Assembly (NCBI GenBank): GCA_016281435.1
Contig: JAEEIQ010000055.1
Coordinates: forward strand, 1-17,684
From: Bacteroidales bacterium
GTDB lineage: Bacteria; Bacteroidota; Bacteroidia; Bacteroidales; UBA932
DNA length: 17,684 nt
Direction: 5' to 3'
Numbering within the stretch: position 1 is the stretch's first letter; every line of letters starts with the position of its first letter. The position numbers and the translations under genes are program-made. The notes under the pieces are model-generated. The model made no database searches, was not told where the DNA came from, and was given only the letters and a program-made list of their open reading frames with translations. Below, in pieces: positions 15,173 through 17,684 of the stretch.

Positions 15173-15894
15173 AGTGTCTTATCCTTGCTGCGGGTTACGC
15201 TACCCGGCTATATCCATTGACGGAGAACTTCCCGAAACCCCTTCTGGAGGTCGGCGGGAAGCCGATTCTGGATTGGCTGATAGAGGATCTTGATAAGGCT
15301 GGATTGGTGGACGGGTATGTGGTGGTGACGAACCATAGGTTTGCCCCGGTCTTTGAGAAATGGGCTGCCGGGCGCAACGTCAGCGTCGTTGATGACGGTT
15401 CGTCTTCAAACGAGGGGCGACTGGGTGCGGTGAGGGATATGCAGTTGGGAATTGATGCTGTCGGGGTTGAGGATGACCTGCTCGTCATGGCGGGGGACAA
15501 CCTGCTGTCGTTCAGTCTCTGCGTCTTTCTTGACTATGCGCGCTCGAAAGGGACTTCATGCATAATGCGATATCATGAACCGGACCCTGCTAAACTGCGC
15601 AAGACCGGAGTAATTGAGCTTGGGGCTGATGACAAGGTGCTTTCGATGGAAGAGAAACCGACGGAGCCGAAGAGCAACTGGTGCTGCCCTCCGTTCTACT
15701 ACCTTGAGGCTGCCGATGTGCCCAAGGTCGGCGAAGCGATTGAGTCCGGCTGCGGAGTAGACGCTCCCGGCAGTTTTATCGCATGGCTTTGCGGCCAAAC
15801 TGTTGTACACGCATGGGAGATGCCGGGTCGTCGTTACGACATCGGGGACCTTCAGAGTTATGAAGCAGTGAAGAAGATATTCGAGGCGGAATGA
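15169..15894 (+). CDS. Small sugar-1-phosphate nucleotidyltransferase (probable uronate-1-P uridylyltransferase)
   Basis: The 241-residue product is a single GT-A-like nucleotidyltransferase domain with no left-handed beta-helix tail, the size of MurU or HddC. Motifs: LILAAGYATRLYPLT (4-18) with the triphosphate-binding G9 to R13, K23 in NFPKPLL, VMAGDN with D110 for metal, EEKPTEPKSN (161-170), and YDIGD (223-227) near the end. The family transfers a nucleoside monophosphate to sugar-1-phosphates. Base and sugar specificity cannot be read directly. Overlap by four bases with a kinase of uronate type and with a UDP-glucuronate epimerase (ATGA at both ends) makes UTP plus galacturonate- or glucuronate-1-phosphate the best guess. 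It is not related to the plant UDP-sugar pyrophosphorylase that does this job there. Confidence 0.8.
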   Translation: MKCLILAAGYATRLYPLTENFPKPLLEVGGKPILDWLIEDLDKAGLVDGYVVVTNHRFAPVFEKWAAGRNVSVVDDGSSSNEGRLGAVRDMQLGIDAVGVEDDLLVMAGDNLLSFSLCVFLDYARSKGTSCIMRYHEPDPAKLRKTGVIELGADDKVLSMEEKPTEPKSNWCCPPFYYLEAADVPKVGEAIESGCGVDAPGSFIAWLCGQTVVHAWEMPGRRYDIGDLQSYEAVKKIFEAE

Positions 15895-16946
15895 GAAAGA
15901 TACTTGTCACCGGCAGCGCCGGGTTCATAGGAGCGAGTCTGGTAAAGCGGCTTTTCAAGGAATTGACGGAGGGGATGATAGTGGGGTTGGACAACATGAA
16001 CGACTACTACGACCCTTCGCTTAAGGAATACAGGCTCCGCTGTATCGAGAAGACGGCGGGGGAGCATCCGGAGAACGAATATGCTTTCTTCAAGGGTAAT
16101 ATTGCCGACAAGGCGTTTGTTGACAGGTTGTTTGAAGAGTATAAGTTCGATATTGTTGTGAACCTTGCGGCCCAGGCAGGGGTTCGCTATTCCATCGAGA
16201 ATCCAGACGCCTATATCCAGAGCAACATGATAGGCTTCTACAATATCCTTGAAGCCTGCAGGCACAACCCGGTGGAGCATTTGGTGTATGCAAGTTCCAG
16301 CTCCGTCTATGGAGGCAACAAGAAGGTACCTTTCAGCACCGACGACCGCGTGGACAATCCGGTTTCGCTCTATGCGGCGACGAAGAAAAGCAACGAACTC
16401 TTCGCGCACTGCTACAGCAAGCTCTACGATATCCCGACGACGGGTTTGCGGTTCTTTACGGTTTACGGCCCAGCCGGACGTCCGGACATGGCCTACTTCG
16501 GCTTCACCAACAAGCTGCTTGCCGGAAAGACCATCCAGATCTACAACTACGGCAATTGCCGCCGGGACTTTACCTATGTGGACGATATCGTTGAGGGCAT
16601 TGTGCGGGTGATGGGGAGAGCCCCCGAGCGCAAGAAAGGCGAAGACGGCCTGCCGGTTCCGCCCTATGCCGTGTACAACATTGGAGGCGGCCAGCCGGAG
16701 AACCTGCTGGACTTCGTTCAGATACTGCAGGAAGAGCTCCTACGCGCCGGCGTCCTGCCCGGGGACTACGATTTCGAGGCTCACAAGGAACTCGTCCCGA
16801 TGCAGCCCGGCGATGTCCCCACGACCTACGCCGACTCCACCGCCCTCGAACGCGACTTCGGCTTCACCCCCCGCATCACCCTCCGCGAAGGCCTCCGCAA
16901 ATTTGCAGAATGGTATGCCGGGTACTACAAGCCTCAAGGGATTTAG
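15891..16946 (+). CDS. UDP-glucuronate 4-epimerase
   Basis: Interconverts UDP-glucuronate and UDP-galacturonate with bound NAD. The 351-residue extended SDR has the NAD motif TGSAGFIG (7-14), the family block LDNMNDYYDPSLK (33-45), LAAQAGVRYSIENP (92-105), catalytic Ser run at 135-138, Y161 and K165 in LYAATKKSNE, and the diagnostic FFTVYGPAGRPDMA (188-201), NYGNCRRDFTYVDDI and MQPGDVPTTYAD. These blocks separate it from UDP-glucose 4-epimerase and point to uronate substrates. The 5' two thirds use mixed third positions (GGG, TTG, GTT, TAT) while the last 60 codons or so are almost all C- or G-ending, a visible change within one gene. Four-base overlap with the gene before; the next start follows after three bases. 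Confidence 0.92.
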   Translation: MRKILVTGSAGFIGASLVKRLFKELTEGMIVGLDNMNDYYDPSLKEYRLRCIEKTAGEHPENEYAFFKGNIADKAFVDRLFEEYKFDIVVNLAAQAGVRYSIENPDAYIQSNMIGFYNILEACRHNPVEHLVYASSSSVYGGNKKVPFSTDDRVDNPVSLYAATKKSNELFAHCYSKLYDIPTTGLRFFTVYGPAGRPDMAYFGFTNKLLAGKTIQIYNYGNCRRDFTYVDDIVEGIVRVMGRAPERKKGEDGLPVPPYAVYNIGGGQPENLLDFVQILQEELLRAGVLPGDYDFEAHKELVPMQPGDVPTTYADSTALERDFGFTPRITLREGLRKFAEWYAGYYKPQGI

Positions 16947-16949
16947 GAA

Positions 16950-17417
16950 ATGACAAGACTCAGCGATAAGGACCATAAAGCACAGATGGAAGACATGAGC
17001 TCGTTTGACGGGCAGATGCCTTCGGTCGGGATATTCTGGTATGACCCTGCGGAGCACAGCCTCTTCGGAGTCCGCAAGCAGGAACTGACCCCGGTCATGG
17101 TGGAAGAAGCGGCTGAAAAGGGCATTCCTTTTATAAACTATCCCCATCTGCACCGGCAGGTCTGGGCCAAGGAGTACTTCCGTGCCCAAGCCCAGCACGC
17201 GGAAACCAAGTTCAAGGGAGACTACACTCAGGTGCCCCGCGGCCGTGTCGCTTGGACCATCGACAAGTTCATCGTCCTTGTCGGCAAATGGGCGGAACCT
17301 CTCCAGGAAGAACTCACTGCCCTTATCGAAGAGGAATTCTCCCTGCCTTACTTCGAATTCGTTTACGATGAGCATTGGGATCTCGGCCACGGCTGGTCGG
17401 GGGATATGGTAAGATAG
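16950..17417 (+). CDS. Conserved-looking hypothetical protein, function unknown
   Basis: A 155-residue soluble protein with no signal peptide or membrane segment. I recall similar proteins of this length in other Bacteroidales, but not a function or a family name. Blocks that look conserved: SFDGQMPSVGIFWYDP (18-33), EEAAEKGIPFINYPHLHRQVW, PRGRVAW, FIVLVGKWA and, at the end, EFVYDEHWDLGHGWSGD. It is rich in Trp, His and acidic residues, and the His/Asp/Glu-rich tail could bind metal or ligand; that is speculation. It starts three bases after the epimerase and is the last intact gene of the sugar operon. An out-of-frame coding remnant begins over its 3' end. Confidence 0.8.
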   Translation: MTRLSDKDHKAQMEDMSSFDGQMPSVGIFWYDPAEHSLFGVRKQELTPVMVEEAAEKGIPFINYPHLHRQVWAKEYFRAQAQHAETKFKGDYTQVPRGRVAWTIDKFIVLVGKWAEPLQEELTALIEEEFSLPYFEFVYDEHWDLGHGWSGDMVR

Positions 17418-17517
17418 ACTATGTTTCCTCTACCCGTGAAGTGAAGGCCTTGCGTCTGGATACCGGTGACAGCAAGATTACGGCCAATATACTTCCCGGG
17501 AAGCATAGGAGGTAAGT
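17372..17517 (+). pseudogene. Orphan C-terminal coding remnant
   Basis: A frame open from 17372 to the TAA at 17515-17517, shifted relative to the gene before, has no usable start but reads like real protein after about 17405: YGKIDYVSSTREVKALRLD and then DSKITANILPGKHRR. Codon choice (AAG, GAC, ACC, GGC/GGT, GTG) resembles the rest of the cluster and unlike the AT-rich DNA that follows. The likely explanation is the tail of a deleted gene left at a recombination junction, since the frame overlaps the end of an apparently intact gene. I do not recognise the family. A frameshifted extension of the 16950-17417 gene is the alternative. Confidence 0.35.
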
Positions 17518-17552
17518 TACAACGTGAGTCGTCAAAGCATTTGAATCCTAAA

Positions 17553-17586
17553 ACTGAGTGCTTTTAAAATATTGTTAAAACTCGGT
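17553..17586. repeat. Hairpin in AT-rich junction DNA
   Basis: ACTGAG (17553-17558) pairs with CTCGGT (17581-17586) using one G-U pair, then after a three-base bulge TTTTAA (17562-17567) pairs exactly with TTAAAA (17575-17580), with a seven-base loop. It may end the sugar operon, although a T-run directly after it is missing (one of seven T lies at 17606-17612), or belong to the accessory DNA on the right. Confidence 0.4.
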
Positions 17587-17636
17587 ATGACTGAGGAAAT
17601 AGTAGTTTTTTTGCAAAATGATTAAATGAGGATAAT

Positions 17637-17684
17637 ATGATTAAGGCAATTAGACTTAGAAATTTTTTTAGCCTTGCTTCGGAG
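17637..17684 (+). CDS. N-terminus of a probable AAA-type ATPase (cut by the window end)
   Basis: Sixteen codons remain: MIKAIRLRNFFSLASE. The pattern of a short beta-strand MIK-x-I-x-(I/L)-x-NF followed by F-S and an acidic residue is how many ATPases of the AAA15/OLD-like and RecF/SMC-like groups begin, including those of abortive-infection and other defence loci. The Walker A motif would lie a few residues beyond the window edge. Codon use is AT-rich, unlike every gene to the left, which fits horizontally acquired DNA. The call rests on sixteen residues only. Confidence 0.4.
   Translation, partial: MIKAIRLRNFFSLASE

Noticed and set aside
1..17684. tRNA or rRNA genes, CRISPR array, insertion sequences, replication origin
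   Set aside because: I looked for cloverleaf ends, regularly spaced repeats, transposase motifs and DnaA-box clusters and found none I could support.

Overview
The window looks like a piece of a high-GC Bacteroidales chromosome. The evidence is the recurrent Bacteroidetes-type -7 promoter element TAnnTTTG (at 327-334, 3003-3010, 9305-9312, and on the minus strand at 9270-9277), start codons that mostly lack Shine-Dalgarno sequences, and protein signatures typical of the phylum (six-repeat S1, GH73 plus LysM amidase-like hydrolase, RelA/SpoT with an RLRD synthetase motif, UDP-glucuronate epimerase). I cannot name the genus; an Alistipes-like or other high-GC relative would fit.

Layout. 1-397: a structured intergenic region with several hairpins, then the promoter and A-rich leader of rpsA. 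398-2991: rpsA (ribosomal protein S1) overlapping rnz (RNase Z) by one base. 3026-7111: an apparent operon of a secreted glucosaminidase, the endolytic transglycosylase MltG, and a RelA/SpoT (p)ppGpp enzyme whose hydrolase centre looks dead. 7108-9261, minus strand: uvrB, convergent with relA; the two stop codons share one CTAG. 9262-9573: a gene-free stretch with divergent promoters and a compact multi-helix segment that may be a small RNA gene. 9574-16946: a plus-strand run of overlapping or nearly abutting genes: a membrane CapD/FlaA1-type nucleotide-sugar dehydratase/epimerase, an iron-type superoxide dismutase, rmlB, rmlA, a GHMP kinase resembling plant galacturonokinase, a small sugar-1-phosphate nucleotidyltransferase, and a UDP-glucuronate 4-epimerase. 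16950-17417: an unrecognised conserved-looking gene. 17418-17684: a short orphan C-terminal coding remnant, an abrupt shift to AT-rich DNA, a hairpin, and the first 16 codons of what looks like an AAA-type ATPase, perhaps the edge of an accessory or defence island.

How the genes work together. The right half supplies activated sugars for surface glycans: RmlA and RmlB make dTDP-4-keto-6-deoxyglucose, the CapD-type protein makes a modified UDP-HexNAc, and the last three genes read as a self-contained uronate salvage route (uronic acid -> uronic acid-1-phosphate -> UDP-uronic acid <-> C4 epimer). That three-gene module is the most interesting system here: bacterial galacturonokinases are not commonly described, and the kinase shows the substitution at the sugar-binding Glu expected if its substrate has a carboxylate at C6. 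No glycosyltransferases, flippase, rmlC or rmlD lie in the window.
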